A program made the translations under genes and the position numbers. From Candidatus Elarobacter sp. (lineage in GTDB: Bacteria; Vulcanimicrobiota; Vulcanimicrobiia; Vulcanimicrobiales; Vulcanimicrobiaceae), in assembly GCA_030150085.1 (NCBI GenBank), contig JASLGJ010000325.1, positions 1-7,206 on the forward strand: a stretch of 7,206 nt of DNA, in the 5' to 3' direction. The notes beneath the pieces are model-generated. The model had not been told where the DNA came from. It ran no database searches and worked only from the letters and a program-made list of their open reading frames with translations. Below are positions 1 through 6,386 of the stretch, piece after piece; positions within the stretch are counted from its first letter, which is position 1; each line of letters begins with the position of its first letter.

Positions 1-108
1 CGCGGTGTTCTGGGAGATCGGCAGCAGCTGCCCGTCGCAGAACGCCCATCCCCGCGGGGCGAAGTTGAACGGAAAGATGCGGATCTCGGCTACGAATGGT
101 GATGACAT
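1..108 (-). CDS. Phage tail collar domain protein (MdpB-like), N-terminal fragment, cut by window edge
   Basis: The ATG at 108-106 (minus strand) opens a frame that stays open to the window edge, giving 36 residues. They begin MSSPFVAEIRIF and include the FAPRGWAFCDGQLLPIS block, the conserved start of the phage tail collar domain found in bacterial microcystin-dependent (MdpB) proteins. The fragment matches the first 36 residues of the complete neighbour at 22 positions, so the two are tandem paralogues. The start lies 3 bases after the neighbour's TAA stop and has no clear Shine-Dalgarno sequence, so translation probably depends on re-initiation by ribosomes finishing the upstream gene. There is no signal peptide. 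Family members are about 170-190 residues, so roughly 80% of the gene is outside the window. Its function is unknown. In phages, collar domains are part of tail-fibre structures. Confidence 0.85.
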   Translation of the reverse strand, partial: MSSPFVAEIRIFPFNFAPRGWAFCDGQLLPISQNTA

Positions 109-111
109 GGC

Positions 112-651
112 TTACGTCGGGCTCGGGTAGATGCCGTAGAGGGAGATGATGAAGGTGATCGCGAGGAACGGCTGCATGTTGTCGTGCGGCTGGCTCCCGC
201 CCTGGACGGGCAGCATCCCGGGGTTGAGGTTGCGGAAGATCGGCGGGTCGGGGTTCTGCGAGGAGTTGGGCACGGTGAAGAGCAGGCCCGGGGCGGCGTT
301 GGCGTAGTACCCGTTGGTCGGGTCGCCCGTCGTCGCCGCGTTGTTGTCCGCGATGATCGGGTGGGTGTGGACCGGGATCTGGTTGGTGGTCAGGGTGACG
401 CTGGTGACGCCGCCGTTCTGGGCCAGGGTGTAGGTCGAGGTGCCGTTGCTGCCGATGTGGATGGGCAGGCGCGCGGCCAGATTCGGCAGCGCGAACGTCT
501 CCTGCCCGTCACCGCCGTACGTCGTCCCGATCAGGTTGAACAGGGTGTCGTTCTCCGAGATCGCTATGAGCTGACCGTCGCACGTCGCCCATCCCTGAGG
601 GGCGAAATTCCCCGCGAACATGCGGATCTCTCCGATGTATGGACTTGCCAT
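112..651 (-). CDS. Phage tail collar domain protein (microcystin-dependent protein / MdpB-like), complete
   Basis: This 179-residue protein has the full MdpB-type layout. Residues 1-28 carry the GEIRMF..NFAPQGW..CDGQL opening, residues 45-58 the YGGDGQETFALPNL core of the tail collar domain, residues 91-97 the QIPVHTH motif, and residues 151-179 the GGSQPHDNMQPF closing block with a hydrophobic C-terminal strand. The middle (about 100-150) is Asn/Pro/Gly-rich and not conserved in this family. The length is normal. The start at 651 is supported by an AAGGAGA ribosome binding site at 654-660 and by alignment with the paralogue at 1-108. It lies 19 bases downstream of the lipoprotein gene, so both are probably on one transcript. 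There is no signal peptide or membrane segment, so any export would need a non-Sec route or a partner. The family is widespread in bacterial chromosomes. Tail-fibre homology suggests a fibre or adhesin-like structure, but its role is not established. Confidence 0.9.
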   Translation of the reverse strand: MASPYIGEIRMFAGNFAPQGWATCDGQLIAISENDTLFNLIGTTYGGDGQETFALPNLAARLPIHIGSNGTSTYTLAQNGGVTSVTLTTNQIPVHTHPIIADNNAATTGDPTNGYYANAAPGLLFTVPNSSQNPDPPIFRNLNPGMLPVQGGSQPHDNMQPFLAITFIISLYGIYPSPT

Positions 652-653
652 CG

Positions 654-660
654 TCTCCTT
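654..660 (-). promoter_or_regulatory. Shine-Dalgarno site of the complete tail-collar gene
   Basis: On the minus strand the bases AAGGAGA lie two bases before the ATG at 651. The AGGAG core is 3 bases from the start, a strong match with a slightly short spacer. It fixes the start codon and shows that this gene has its own ribosome entry, unlike the second collar gene. Confidence 0.7.
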
Positions 661-670
661 TTCCTGTCGG

Positions 671-2842
671 CTACGGCTTGAAGGCCGTACCGAGGGGCTT
701 GTTGTTGATGTGGACGAACCCGGTTTGTTTGGGGGCCGCGGTGAACGCGCTGCAGGAGACGTCGTCGAAGCCGGTCGGCACGGCGGTGGCGCTGATGTCG
801 AAGACGTACAGGCCGTTCTGCGCCGTGGCCGTCGAGCCGTTGTACGACTGCAAGGCGATCAGCAGCTTCGTGTTCGACAGCCAGGTCAGCGAGTTCACCA
901 CCGCACCGGTGCCGTAGATGTACGTGCTGCCGCACGAGGTGGTCGTGCCGTTGAAGGGGATCGGCCCGTTGACCGCGTTGCGGGCGGCCGTGTTGTCGTA
1001 CACCTTGACCTGCGGGTAGCCGAACGAGCCGGTCCCGGACACGGCCACGTGGCCGTCGGCGGAGACGGCGACCTTGTCGTTGCGCAGTCCGGTGTTGACG
1101 GCGAAGACCTGCGTTCCCCCGACGTTGTAGAACGTCAGCAGCTTGTGGAAAGCGGAGTTGTTCGCGATGGCGAGCTGGTTGTTCGCCGGATCCCAGGCGA
1201 TCTGGTGCGGGACGTCGATGCCGTACGTGGCCGGGATCGCGCAGGGGTTGGCGGTGCAGTTCGTTCCCGTCCCCGACGGAAGGATGTCCGTCTCGCTGCT
1301 GGTCGTCGTGCTGGTGGGGGTGACGATCGCGATCTTCGCGCTGCCCGTGTTGTGCGCCGGGTCGTTCTCCACGCCCGTGGTGAGCGAGATCGCGTACGAG
1401 CCGGCGGCCAGCGTGGGGAGGTTCGTGAGCCCGAAGCTGCCCATCCCGCTCGCCACCAGGTCGCGGCCCGCCGCGGCGGCGGTATAGTTGCCGGTGAGCA
1501 GGAACTCGTCGAGCTGAACCGGCGCGCTGGTCGGGTTGTTGGCGAGCGCCACGCTGCCGTCGCGGCTGTCGTAGGCGATGCCGACCGGGTCGTCGACGTT
1601 GGTCGTGACGGTGGTCGAGGTGTTCTGGCCGGTGGCGATCGCGCCGACCGGGACGCAGGCCAGGTTGCCGTTGTCGACCGGGCTGCCGGTGGTCGTGCCG
1701 CCGTTGCCGATCAGCAGGTCGCCCGTGCTGTCGAACACCAGGTTCAGCGGGTTGTCGACGTCCGGCGGGCCGGTCCCGCCGTTGGAGTTCGTCGTCGCCA
1801 GGGTGGCCGGCGTGAAGGCGCTGATGGTGTCCGCGGCGCCGCTGCCGCCCAGCGCGACGGTGAACAGGTCGACCGCGCCGCTGCCGACGCCGAACTGCTC
1901 GACCGCGGCCAGGAAGTTGCCCGGCGGCGGGTTGCCGGTGGCGAACGTGTAGGACTTGGTGCGGGTGAAGCTCAGCCCGTCGGAGCTGCCGTTCGAGTCG
2001 GCCTGCACGGCCTGGACGTTGATCGTGCCGCTCACGCCCGAGGTGCTGGGGGTCAGGACGTAGGTCTGGGTGGACTGGTTGACCGAGACGCCGATCGTGC
2101 CGCCGGTCACGCCGCTCGTCGTGACGCTCAGCTTCGGCTGGCCCACGACGCCGGTGCCCACGGTCTTGCCGGCCGGGTCGGTGTAGGCCACGCTGAAACT
2201 CACCGGGGTGGTGCCGACCGAGCCGAACGAGGTGCCGACCGGGCCGTTCTGGCAGCTCCCGCTGCCGTTGACCGTCATCGTCGCGGCGTTGGCGTCGAGC
2301 GTGATGGTGAACGCGCCGCCGGGGCCGTTGGCCACGCCCTGCACGATCGTGACGGTCGCGTTCTGCTTGGAGAGCACGTTGCCGCCGCCGGACGCGCCGT
2401 TGCTCGCATCGTACGTCGTGAAGGTGACGCCGTCGGTCCCGATCGGCAGCTTCACGGTCATGGTGCAGATGTAGTTCGGGCCGGACGCCGTGCAGGGCGC
2501 GCCCGGTGCGCTGCCGGTGCCGTTGGGGACGTTGAGGACCTGCGGGGTGACGGTCGGCGGGCTGGGGCTGGTCGCCGAAGCCGAGGTCACGTCGAGCTGG
2601 ATCGACTTCGTCGCCGCGGACACGTACTGCGGCGCGCGCCCATTGACCGTGCGGGTGGACGTGACCGTCTTGGGGACGGTGAACTGGAAGGTCGCGTTCT
2701 CCGAGGCGACGGTCTTGCCGCCGTTCTGGCCCCCGCCCAGCGCGGGCAGAGCCGTCGAGTGCGAGCCTCCGCAGGCCGCCAGCGCGACGGATGCGGCGAG
2801 CATTGCCGTGAGCGAGCGAAGCGTTCGTAGCCGGTCCATCAT
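671..2842 (-). CDS. Secreted lipoprotein with Ig-like modules and a C-terminal beta-propeller-like region
   Basis: A 723-residue protein starting at the ATG at 2842; the next codon (2839) is also ATG and equally plausible. An in-frame TTG at 2863 is less likely because the GAGGA site (2848-2852) serves the ATGs. Residues 1-24 are a lipoprotein signal peptide: Arg-rich start, hydrophobic core, lipobox LAAC with Cys24, then a Gly/Ser linker. There is no Asp at +2, so outer-membrane or surface placement is plausible in a diderm cell. Residues ~50-85 hold a FQFTVPK...PQYVSAATKSIQLDV module and ~117-190 a CT..YICTM...FTTYDASNG stretch, both beta-rich; ~205-300 is another Ig-like stretch. From ~310 onward, blade-like repeats with hydrophobic-Asp turn patterns recur: LNLVFDSTGDLLIGN (~366), VGIAYDSRDGSVALANN (~420), HQIAWDPANNQLAIANN (~546), DKVAVSADGHVAVSG (~589), SLTWLSNTKLLIALQ (~649). 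These resemble NHL/YncE-type propellers. No catalytic motif is recognised. It is probably the first gene of the cassette with the tail-collar genes. Function is unknown; binding or scaffold roles are inferred. Confidence 0.85.
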   Translation of the reverse strand: MMDRLRTLRSLTAMLAASVALAACGGSHSTALPALGGGQNGGKTVASENATFQFTVPKTVTSTRTVNGRAPQYVSAATKSIQLDVTSASATSPSPPTVTPQVLNVPNGTGSAPGAPCTASGPNYICTMTVKLPIGTDGVTFTTYDASNGASGGGNVLSKQNATVTIVQGVANGPGGAFTITLDANAATMTVNGSGSCQNGPVGTSFGSVGTTPVSFSVAYTDPAGKTVGTGVVGQPKLSVTTSGVTGGTIGVSVNQSTQTYVLTPSTSGVSGTINVQAVQADSNGSSDGLSFTRTKSYTFATGNPPPGNFLAAVEQFGVGSGAVDLFTVALGGSGAADTISAFTPATLATTNSNGGTGPPDVDNPLNLVFDSTGDLLIGNGGTTTGSPVDNGNLACVPVGAIATGQNTSTTVTTNVDDPVGIAYDSRDGSVALANNPTSAPVQLDEFLLTGNYTAAAAGRDLVASGMGSFGLTNLPTLAAGSYAISLTTGVENDPAHNTGSAKIAIVTPTSTTTSSETDILPSGTGTNCTANPCAIPATYGIDVPHQIAWDPANNQLAIANNSAFHKLLTFYNVGGTQVFAVNTGLRNDKVAVSADGHVAVSGTGSFGYPQVKVYDNTAARNAVNGPIPFNGTTTSCGSTYIYGTGAVVNSLTWLSNTKLLIALQSYNGSTATAQNGLYVFDISATAVPTGFDDVSCSAFTAAPKQTGFVHINNKPLGTAFKP

Positions 2843-2847
2843 CCAAG

Positions 2848-2852
2848 TCCTC
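2848..2852 (-). promoter_or_regulatory. Shine-Dalgarno site of the lipoprotein gene
   Basis: On the minus strand GAGGA lies 5 bases before the ATG at 2842 and 8 bases before the ATG at 2839. It favours one of these two adjacent starts over the in-frame TTG at 2863, which lies upstream of this site. Starting at the ATG pair also puts the signal peptide's positive residues at the very N-terminus. Confidence 0.55.
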
Positions 2853-2947
2853 GTCACACGCAAGCGAGCCCGGCCCTGCTAGTGCAAGGCGGGCACCCGT
2901 CGTCCAGGCTGTTCGGCGTCGGGTTCGCTTGGTTCCTGGAGCGACGC

Positions 2948-2967
2948 GGCTCGCATCACGGCGAGCC
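2948..2967. repeat. Perfect inverted repeat, 7-bp arms with 6-base loop
   Basis: GGCTCGC (2948-2954) and GCGAGCC (2961-2967) are exact reverse complements around the loop ATCACG. No T-run follows on either strand, so it is a poor intrinsic terminator. It could be an operator dyad or a leader hairpin for the lipoprotein transcript, since it lies about 105 bases upstream of that start. In GC-rich DNA a dyad of this size can also arise by chance. Confidence 0.35.
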
Positions 2968-3098
2968 CATCTCTTGAGTACGGGGGATGCGGTTCCGGGA
3001 CCCAGCGGGAGACCCGCCGCGAGCGTAAGGTTTTCGTTCGTATCCGTACGCAGCCGGCGGACGGAGCCGCGGCGGTCTTGCGCGAATCCGAACGGGTC

Positions 3099-3401
3099 AT
3101 GGCATCGGATCGGATCGACATCCGCCACGTCGCGAAGCTCGCGCGGCTGGCGCTCACGGAAGACGAGGTGACGACCTACGGGGCGCAGCTCGGCAACCTC
3201 ATGACCTACGTCGACGCGCTGGGCGGGCTCGACACCGAGCAGGTGCCGGCCACCGCGCAGGTCGTGCCCTCGCGCAACGTCCAGCGCCCCGACGCGCTCC
3301 GGCCCGAGACCATGCTGTCCCGCGAGGCGGCCCTGTCCAACGCCCCGCGCGCGGTGGGCGGCTTCATCAGCGTGCCGCGCATCATCGGCGAGGAGGGCTG
3401 A
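3099..3401 (+). CDS. gatC: Asp-tRNA(Asn)/Glu-tRNA(Gln) amidotransferase subunit C
   Basis: A 100-residue protein of normal GatC length. GatC is the small subunit that wraps around GatA and stabilises its pairing with GatB in the cytoplasmic amidotransferase. The N-terminal block HVAKLARLALTEDE (residues 10-23) and the C-terminal pattern SREAALSNAPRAVGGFISVPRII (residues 74-96) are the family's two hallmarks; the stretch between them includes the typical LGGLDTEQVPATAQVVP segment. The ATG at 3099 is chosen because it places the conserved helix about ten residues from the N-terminus, as in relatives. An in-frame TTG at 3078 would add seven residues with no family support. No good Shine-Dalgarno sequence precedes the ATG, which is unusual for the first gene of this operon. 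The stop codon is one base before the gatA start. Confidence 0.95.
   Translation: MASDRIDIRHVAKLARLALTEDEVTTYGAQLGNLMTYVDALGGLDTEQVPATAQVVPSRNVQRPDALRPETMLSREAALSNAPRAVGGFISVPRIIGEEG
3390..3396 (+). promoter_or_regulatory. Shine-Dalgarno site of gatA
   Basis: GAGGAGG lies inside the last codons of gatC, 6 bases before the GTG at 3403. It is the strongest ribosome binding site in the window and settles the non-ATG start of gatA. The site doubles as codons for the C-terminal Glu-Glu-Gly of GatC. Confidence 0.8.
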
Positions 3402-3402
3402 G

Positions 3403-4884
3403 GTGGACCCGGTCAAGGACTCCGCCCGCGAGATCGCCGCGGCGGTCAACGCCGGCGCGGCCGGCGCGGGCGAGATCGCCGAGACGCTGATCGCGCACGC
3501 CGCGCGGGTCGACGCCCGCCTGGGCGCCTACCTCACCCTGACCCCCGAGCTGATGCGCGCCCAGGCGGCCCGGGTCGACGCCCGGGTGCGGGCCGGCGAG
3601 ACGCTGCCGCTGGCCGGCGTGCCGGTCGCGATCAAGGACAACATGTGCCTGACCGGCACCCGCACCACCGCCGGCTCGAAGATCCTCGAGAACTTCGTCG
3701 CGCCCTACACCGCGACCGCGGTCGCCCGCCTGCTCGAGGCGGGCGCGCTGCCGGTCGGCAAGACCAACCTCGACGAGTTCGCGATGGGCTCCTCGGGCGA
3801 GAACTCGGCCCTGGGCGTGACCCGCAACCCGTTCGACCTCGAGCGCGTCCCGGGCGGCTCGTCGGCCGGCAGCGCGGCCGCGGTGGGGGGCTTCGAGGCC
3901 ACCCTCTCGCTGGGCAGCGACACCGGCGGCTCGATCCGCGAGCCGGCCGCCTTTTGCAACGTGGTCGGCTTCAAGCCGACCTACGGGCGGGTCTCGCGCT
4001 ACGGCCTGATCGCCTTCGCCTCCTCGCTCGACCAGATCGGGCCCTTCGCCCGCACGGTGGAGGACGCCGCGCTGGCCTACGACGTCATCGCCGGGCACGA
4101 CCCGCTCGACGCGACCAGCCTGGAGCGCCCGGTCGAGCCGACCGCCGGCCGGCTGCGCGCGGACCTGCGCGGGGTGCGGGTCGGGATCGTGCGCGAGTTC
4201 GACCTGGCCAAGCTCGACCGCGAGAGCCAGGCCTGCTACGAGCGGGCCTACCGCGAGCTGGCCGAGCTGGGCGCCGAGCTGGTCGAGGTCTCGCTCCCGA
4301 CCGCCGACTACGGCCTGGCGACCTACTACCTGATCGCGCCGGCCGAGGCGTCGTCCAACCTGGCCCGCTTCGACGGGGTGCGCTACGGCCTGCGGGTCGA
4401 GGGCGCCGACGTGGGCGAGATGTACGAGCGCACCCGCGCGGCGGGCTTCGGGCCGGAGGTCAAGCGGCGCATCCTGATCGGCACCTACGCCCTCTCCTCG
4501 GGCTACTACGACGCCTACTACGTCAAGGCGCAGAAGGCGCGCACCCGGATCGCCGAGGACTTCGCGCGGGCCTTCGAGCGCTGCGACGTGATCGCCGCGC
4601 CGGCCGCGTCCTCGCCGGCCTTCGGCTTCAACGCCAAGACCGACCCGGTCGCGATGTACCTGATGGACTACTACACCATCCCGGGCTCGCTGGCCGGGCT
4701 GCCCTCGCTCTCCGTGCCGTGCGGCGCGGTGCTGCCCGAGGGCGGGTCGCGGCCGATGCCGATGGGCCTCCAGCTCACCAGCCCGCTCTTCACCGAGCGC
4801 GCCCTGCTGGGCTACGCCCACGCCTACGAGCGCGCCACCCTCTACGCCCAGAAGCTCACCCCGCCGGAGTACTCGCTCTCATGA
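3403..4884 (+). CDS. gatA: Asp-tRNA(Asn)/Glu-tRNA(Gln) amidotransferase subunit A (glutaminase subunit)
   Basis: A 493-residue amidase-signature enzyme of normal GatA length. It hydrolyses glutamine to release ammonia, which is channelled to GatB to amidate misacylated Glu-tRNA(Gln) and/or Asp-tRNA(Asn). The Ser-cisSer-Lys triad is complete: Lys78 in GVPVAIKDN, Ser153 in PGGSSAGSAAAV, and nucleophile Ser177 in GSDTGGSIREPA. These sit one position from the Staphylococcus aureus GatA residues Lys79, Ser154 and Ser178. The FKPTYGRVSRYGL stretch (190-202) and the C-terminal YTIPGSLAGLPSLSVPCG (424-441) with GLQLTSP are also characteristic. The start is GTG, supported by an excellent Shine-Dalgarno sequence inside gatC. 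The stop overlaps the gatB start by four bases (ATGA), so the subunits are probably translated in a coupled way at similar levels. Nothing in it looks damaged. Confidence 0.98.
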   Translation: MDPVKDSAREIAAAVNAGAAGAGEIAETLIAHAARVDARLGAYLTLTPELMRAQAARVDARVRAGETLPLAGVPVAIKDNMCLTGTRTTAGSKILENFVAPYTATAVARLLEAGALPVGKTNLDEFAMGSSGENSALGVTRNPFDLERVPGGSSAGSAAAVGGFEATLSLGSDTGGSIREPAAFCNVVGFKPTYGRVSRYGLIAFASSLDQIGPFARTVEDAALAYDVIAGHDPLDATSLERPVEPTAGRLRADLRGVRVGIVREFDLAKLDRESQACYERAYRELAELGAELVEVSLPTADYGLATYYLIAPAEASSNLARFDGVRYGLRVEGADVGEMYERTRAAGFGPEVKRRILIGTYALSSGYYDAYYVKAQKARTRIAEDFARAFERCDVIAAPAASSPAFGFNAKTDPVAMYLMDYYTIPGSLAGLPSLSVPCGAVLPEGGSRPMPMGLQLTSPLFTERALLGYAHAYERATLYAQKLTPPEYSLS

Positions 4885-6386
4885 GCACCACCGTCTCGCC
4901 CGAGGACACCACCGTGACGCCCGAGCTGCTCGCCAAGTACGAGGCGGTGATCGGGATCGAGTGCCACGTCGAGCTCAAGACCGAATCGAAGATGTTCTGC
5001 GGCTGCCCGAACGCCTTCGGCGGCGAGCCGAACACCAAGGTCTGCCCGGTCTGCTTCGCGCTGCCCGGCGCGCTGCCGGTGCCCAACGCGAAGGCGATCG
5101 AGCACATCGTTCGCGCCGGCCTGGCGTTCGGGGCGACGATTCCGCCCCACTCGAAGTTCGACCGCAAGAACTACTTCTATCCGGACATGCCCAAGGACTA
5201 CCAGATCTCGCAGTACGACCTGCCGCTCACCCAGGGCGGCGTGGTGCGCTACTTCCTCGAGGACGGGCGGCGCGGCGAGTGCCGCCTGACCCGCATCCAC
5301 TTGGAAGAGGACACCGGCAAGTCGACGCACGCCAGCGCCGACGGGCGGCTGGCGAGCTCGACCGGCTCGCTGGTCGACTTCAACCGTGCCGGCGTGCCGC
5401 TGATGGAGTGCGTCGGCGAGCCCGACCTCCGCTCGGCGGAAGAGGCGGTGGCGTTTCTCGAGACGCTGGCGCGCACGTTCCGCGAGCTGGGCGTGAGCGA
5501 CGTCAAGATGGAGGAAGGCTCGCTGCGCTGCGACGCCAACGTCTCGGTCCGCCTGCGCGGGGCGAGCGAGTACGGCACCAAGGCCGAGATCAAGAACATG
5601 AACTCGTTCCGCAGCGTGCGGCGCGCGATCGAGAGCGAGGTCCGCCGCCAGATCGCGGTGCTGGAGAGCGGCGGGCGGGTGATCCAGGAGACGCGCGGCT
5701 GGGACGAGCAGGCCGGCATCACGCACAGCCAGCGCTCCAAGGAACAGGCGCACGACTACCGCTACTTCCCCGACCCCGACCTGGTGCCGTACGACATGGA
5801 CGCCGCGCTGATCGAGCGCGTGCGCGCCACGCTGCCCGAGACGCCCTACGAGCGCTGGGTGCGCTACGTCGACACCCACGGCATCAACGCAAAGCAAGCC
5901 ACGCAGATCGTCGACGACGCGCCGCTGGCGGGCTGGTTCGACCGCGCGGTGAGCGCCTCGGGCAACCCGCAGGCGACGGTCAACTTCACCCTGGGCGACC
6001 TCGCGCGCTTGGCCAACGAGTCGGGCACGCCCGTCGCCGACGGCAAGGTCACGCCCGAGGCGCTGGCCGAGCTGATCGCGCTGACGAGCGCGAACGCGAT
6101 CAGCTCCAAGGCCGCCAAGCACGTGCTGCAGGCGCTCTGGAACGAGGGCGGCTCGGCCAAGGCCGTCGTCGAGCGCGAGGGGCTGGCGCAGGTCAGCGAC
6201 CGCGGCGCGATCGCGGCGGTGGTCGACGAGGTGCTCGCGGCCAACCCCAAGGTCGTGGCCGACTACCAGGCCGGCAAGGTCAACGTGCTGGGCTTCCTGA
6301 CCGGCGCGGTGATGAAGCAGTCGCGCGGCAAGGCCAATCCCGCGCTGGCGCAAGAGCTGCTCAGAGAGAAGCTCGGCACGCCGTGA
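4881..6386 (+). CDS. gatB: Asp-tRNA(Asn)/Glu-tRNA(Gln) amidotransferase subunit B
   Basis: A 501-residue protein, near the usual GatB size with about 20 extra N-terminal residues. GatB binds the misacylated tRNA, activates the side-chain carboxylate with ATP and amidates it with ammonia from GatA. The core begins at EAVIGIECHVELKT (21-34). Cys40, Cys42, Cys55 and Cys58 form the CxC..CxxC zinc-type cluster, which is lost in some relatives such as S. aureus. FDRKNYFYPDMPKDYQISQ (93-111), TRIHLEEDTGKSTH (137-150, acidic metal-site residues) and DVKMEEGSLRCDAN (207-220) are signature blocks. The C-terminal third is the helical and YqeY-like tRNA-binding tail, ending GFLTGAVMKQSRGKANP...QELLREKL. 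The ATG overlaps the gatA stop (ATGA). An in-frame GTG at 4914 has a GAGGA site seven bases upstream and could be the real start, giving 490 residues. Confidence 0.98.
   Translation: MSTTVSPEDTTVTPELLAKYEAVIGIECHVELKTESKMFCGCPNAFGGEPNTKVCPVCFALPGALPVPNAKAIEHIVRAGLAFGATIPPHSKFDRKNYFYPDMPKDYQISQYDLPLTQGGVVRYFLEDGRRGECRLTRIHLEEDTGKSTHASADGRLASSTGSLVDFNRAGVPLMECVGEPDLRSAEEAVAFLETLARTFRELGVSDVKMEEGSLRCDANVSVRLRGASEYGTKAEIKNMNSFRSVRRAIESEVRRQIAVLESGGRVIQETRGWDEQAGITHSQRSKEQAHDYRYFPDPDLVPYDMDAALIERVRATLPETPYERWVRYVDTHGINAKQATQIVDDAPLAGWFDRAVSASGNPQATVNFTLGDLARLANESGTPVADGKVTPEALAELIALTSANAISSKAAKHVLQALWNEGGSAKAVVEREGLAQVSDRGAIAAVVDEVLAANPKVVADYQAGKVNVLGFLTGAVMKQSRGKANPALAQELLREKLGTP

Larger units (their letters stand above)
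2843..3098. other. Divergent intergenic region between the lipoprotein cassette and gatCAB-mutS2
   Basis: This 256-base stretch separates the two divergent transcription units and must hold promoters for both, plus any 5' leader. I see no convincing sigma-70 -35/-10 pair in either direction. A TTGAGT at 2974-2979 looks like a -35 but has no -10 at a normal distance. There is a perfect 7-bp inverted repeat at 2948-2967. The segment around 3027-3047 is locally richer in A/T than its surroundings. No tRNA or known riboswitch consensus was recognised. Open frames crossing it on the minus strand are Arg-rich and look like chance GC-rich frames. Confidence 0.6.

Noticed and set aside
1..651. Prophage remnant, because of the phage tail collar domains
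   Set aside because: Both proteins have the chromosomal MdpB-type layout, sit downstream of a lipoprotein gene and have no visible phage structural, lysis or integration genes beside them. The left flank is not visible, so this is a judgement and not proof.
620..2830. A 736-codon plus-strand open frame opposite the lipoprotein gene
   Set aside because: The translation is a low-complexity mix of Arg, Gly, Val, Ala and Asp. The minus-strand frame has a signal peptide, lipobox, ribosome site and structured repeats, so it is the real gene.
2903..2940. Distant inverted repeat TCCAGG ... CCTGGA
   Set aside because: The arms are 6 bp with a 26-base loop and no supporting structure inside; a match of this size is expected by chance.
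3005..3017. Hairpin GCGGG-AGA-CCCGC upstream of gatC, considered as terminator or riboswitch stem
   Set aside because: The stem is only 5 bp, there is no T-run, and the surrounding sequence matches none of the riboswitch consensuses I tried from memory (T-box, glycine, c-di-GMP, c-di-AMP, ykkC). It is likely chance in GC-rich DNA.
2879..3157. A possible 92-residue minus-strand gene in the intergenic region
   Set aside because: It overlaps the conserved start of gatC, is Arg/Ser-rich, matches no family I know and has no supporting ribosome site.
564..3449. A 961-codon open frame on the minus strand across the lipoprotein gene, the intergenic region and gatC
   Set aside because: Its product is extremely Arg/Gly/His-rich with no recognisable domain. 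It overlaps the lipoprotein gene on the same strand in another frame and runs antisense to gatC. In GC-rich DNA, long stop-free shadow frames like this are expected.
3382..4821. A 479-codon minus-strand frame opposite gatA
   Set aside because: It is antisense to an unmistakable gatA and has the biased composition of a shadow frame, with no ribosome site or motif support.
3645..4880. Upstream extension of the gatB frame inside gatA, which would make a 913-residue protein
   Set aside because: The extension is an Arg-rich shadow of gatA. GatB homology starts only after 4881, where an ATG overlaps the gatA stop, so this is not a GatA-GatB fusion.
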